A program made the translations under genes and the position numbers. A DNA stretch of 64,000 nucleotides from Leeuwenhoekiella marinoflava DSM 3653 (GTDB lineage Bacteria; Bacteroidota; Bacteroidia; Flavobacteriales; Flavobacteriaceae): NCBI RefSeq assembly GCF_900129005.1, contig NZ_FQUN01000018.1:51995-115994 (forward strand). The letters are read 5' to 3'. Position 1 is the first letter of the stretch; every line of letters starts with the position of its first letter. This document shows, piece by piece, positions 63,403 through 64,000 of the stretch. A model generated the notes under the pieces. That model saw only the letters and a program-made list of their open reading frames with translations. It was not told the DNA's origin and did not search any database.

Positions 63403-63434
63403 TTGTTGGTAATAGAAAAAGGATAGTATCTTTG
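63403..63434 (+). promoter_or_regulatory. rRNA promoter P2
   Basis: Two TTG triplets (63403-63408) lie 18-21 bases before the -7 box TATCTTTG (63427-63434). Confidence 0.7.
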
Positions 63435-63516
63435 CCCTCCGGTTTTTTAACAAGAAAAGCGGGTAAGTTCTTAGAAAAGTTGCTTGTAGAGAGGCTAAAA
63501 AAAACTTCAAATTTTA

Positions 63517-63549
63517 TTTGTTTGATAAACAAAAAGAGTTGTATATTTG
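63517..63549 (+). promoter_or_regulatory. rRNA promoter P3
   Basis: TTTG elements (63517-63524) lie 17-21 bases before the -7 box TATATTTG (63542-63549). It leaves about 240 bases of leader before the mature 16S. Confidence 0.7.
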
Positions 63550-63800
63550 CAGCCGCTTTCACGGAGAGCAACGCACATTGAAAATGAGATGATTTGGTAA
63601 TAAAATTAAGGTTCGATTCCTTAGCATCTATCAAGAAGTTTCTTCTTTAATAAGAGGGAAAGTTATTTGACATATTGAATTGACAACGCGTATTATTTAG
63701 AGATAGATAGTATTTGAATTAAAACTAGAACGACCATTTTGAGCTCTCTAAGGAGAGTGATTAAATTTCCTTATATCGTGGAATATTATAAAAGACACTA

Positions 63801-64000
63801 CGATGAAGAGTTTGATCCTGGCTCAGGATGAACGCTAGCGGCAGGCCTAACACATGCAAGTCGAACGGTAACAGGGAAAAGCTTGCTTTTCTGCTGACGA
63901 GTGGCGCACGGGTGCGTAACGCGTATGCAATCTGCCTTGTACTGGAGTATAGCCCAGGGAAACTTGGATTAATCCTCCATAGTCTATTGATTTGGCATCA
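63801..64000 (+). rRNA. 16S ribosomal RNA, 5' part (continues past window)
   Basis: The conserved 5' region is present: agagtttgatcctggctcag (63807 onward), then aggatgaacgctagcggcagg and cctaacacatgcaagtcgaa. The variable V1 stem follows (ggtaacagggaaaagcttgc with ctgctgacgagtggcgcacg). The absence of the proteobacterial ATTGAACGC form and the GATGAACGCTAGCGGCAGG form indicate Bacteroidota, and the V1 type fits Flavobacteriaceae. The exact 5' end is set by analogy and may be a few bases off. Confidence 0.95.

Noticed and set aside
63256..63634. Reverse ORFs of 84 and 108 codons upstream of the rRNA operon
   Set aside because: They lie across the three rRNA promoters; composition is unlike neighbouring genes and no motif is visible.

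Overview
The window is AT-rich chromosomal DNA from a member of the phylum Bacteroidota, most likely a marine Flavobacteriaceae. Four kinds of evidence agree. Several genes carry the Bacteroidota -7 promoter box TAnnTTTG. The families present are typical of the group: SusC/SusD, GSCFA, DUF6252, DUF5522, TPM plus LemA, a flavobacterial 'putative porin', and a LysS with a C-terminal extension. Lipoproteins are abundant. The right edge is the first ~200 bases of a 16S rRNA gene with flavobacterial-type sequence. Genus cannot be fixed without a database.

Layout. 1-2.2 kb: the 3' end of a deoxyhypusine-synthase-like gene and a GH20 hexosaminidase, facing each other across a shared terminator. 2.4-9.6 kb: a block of envelope glycosylation genes. 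A forward three-gene operon holds a GT2 enzyme, a protein made of two LpxB-N-terminal-like (LAB_N) units, and an ArnT-like GT-C enzyme. Reverse-strand genes follow: a GT-C membrane protein, two GT2 enzymes and a MORN-type protein. 9.7-17 kb: an outer-membrane barrel plus a fasciclin lipoprotein; a FAD oxidoreductase with a membrane polyferredoxin; a GH113-like lipoprotein; a 52-residue YqaE/Pmp3 protein; and a junction of two broken genes (VOC and hemerythrin). 17-27 kb: an arsenosugar-type GT2, a DUF547 lipoprotein, der, two tandem paralogous outer-membrane barrels, and a probably frameshifted DUF922 lipoprotein. 27.4-30.6 kb: a tight reverse operon M23 peptidase - MerR - LemA - TPM - TPM. 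30.7-40.6 kb: alaS, a GSCFA protein, secreted proteins of unknown role, and a TPR histidine kinase, a Nudix-type regulator and a NarL-type response regulator. 40.6-48.5 kb: an aromatic amino acid hydroxylase, an enoyl-CoA hydratase, small metal-site proteins, a PLP desulfhydrase/deaminase, a glucosaminidase-LysM lipoprotein, hemL and a Spy-like protein. 48.5-56 kb: a decayed stretch with 11-bp repeats, lysS, a second YqaE, lipB, an 831-residue lipoprotein and rnhB. 56.3-63 kb: a SusC/SusD pair and a putative porin. 63.3-64 kb: three consensus promoters ahead of the rRNA operon.

Most genes are housekeeping or cell-envelope functions. No phage, insertion sequence, tRNA, CRISPR array or recognisable defence island was seen. 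The less ordinary items are the LAB_N-duplication operon, the Nudix regulator with a degraded catalytic box between a kinase and a response regulator, the DHS-like protein without the expected catalytic lysine, the two-gene deletion scar at 16.5-16.9 kb, and several small genes (DUF5522, YqaE) that automatic calling can miss.
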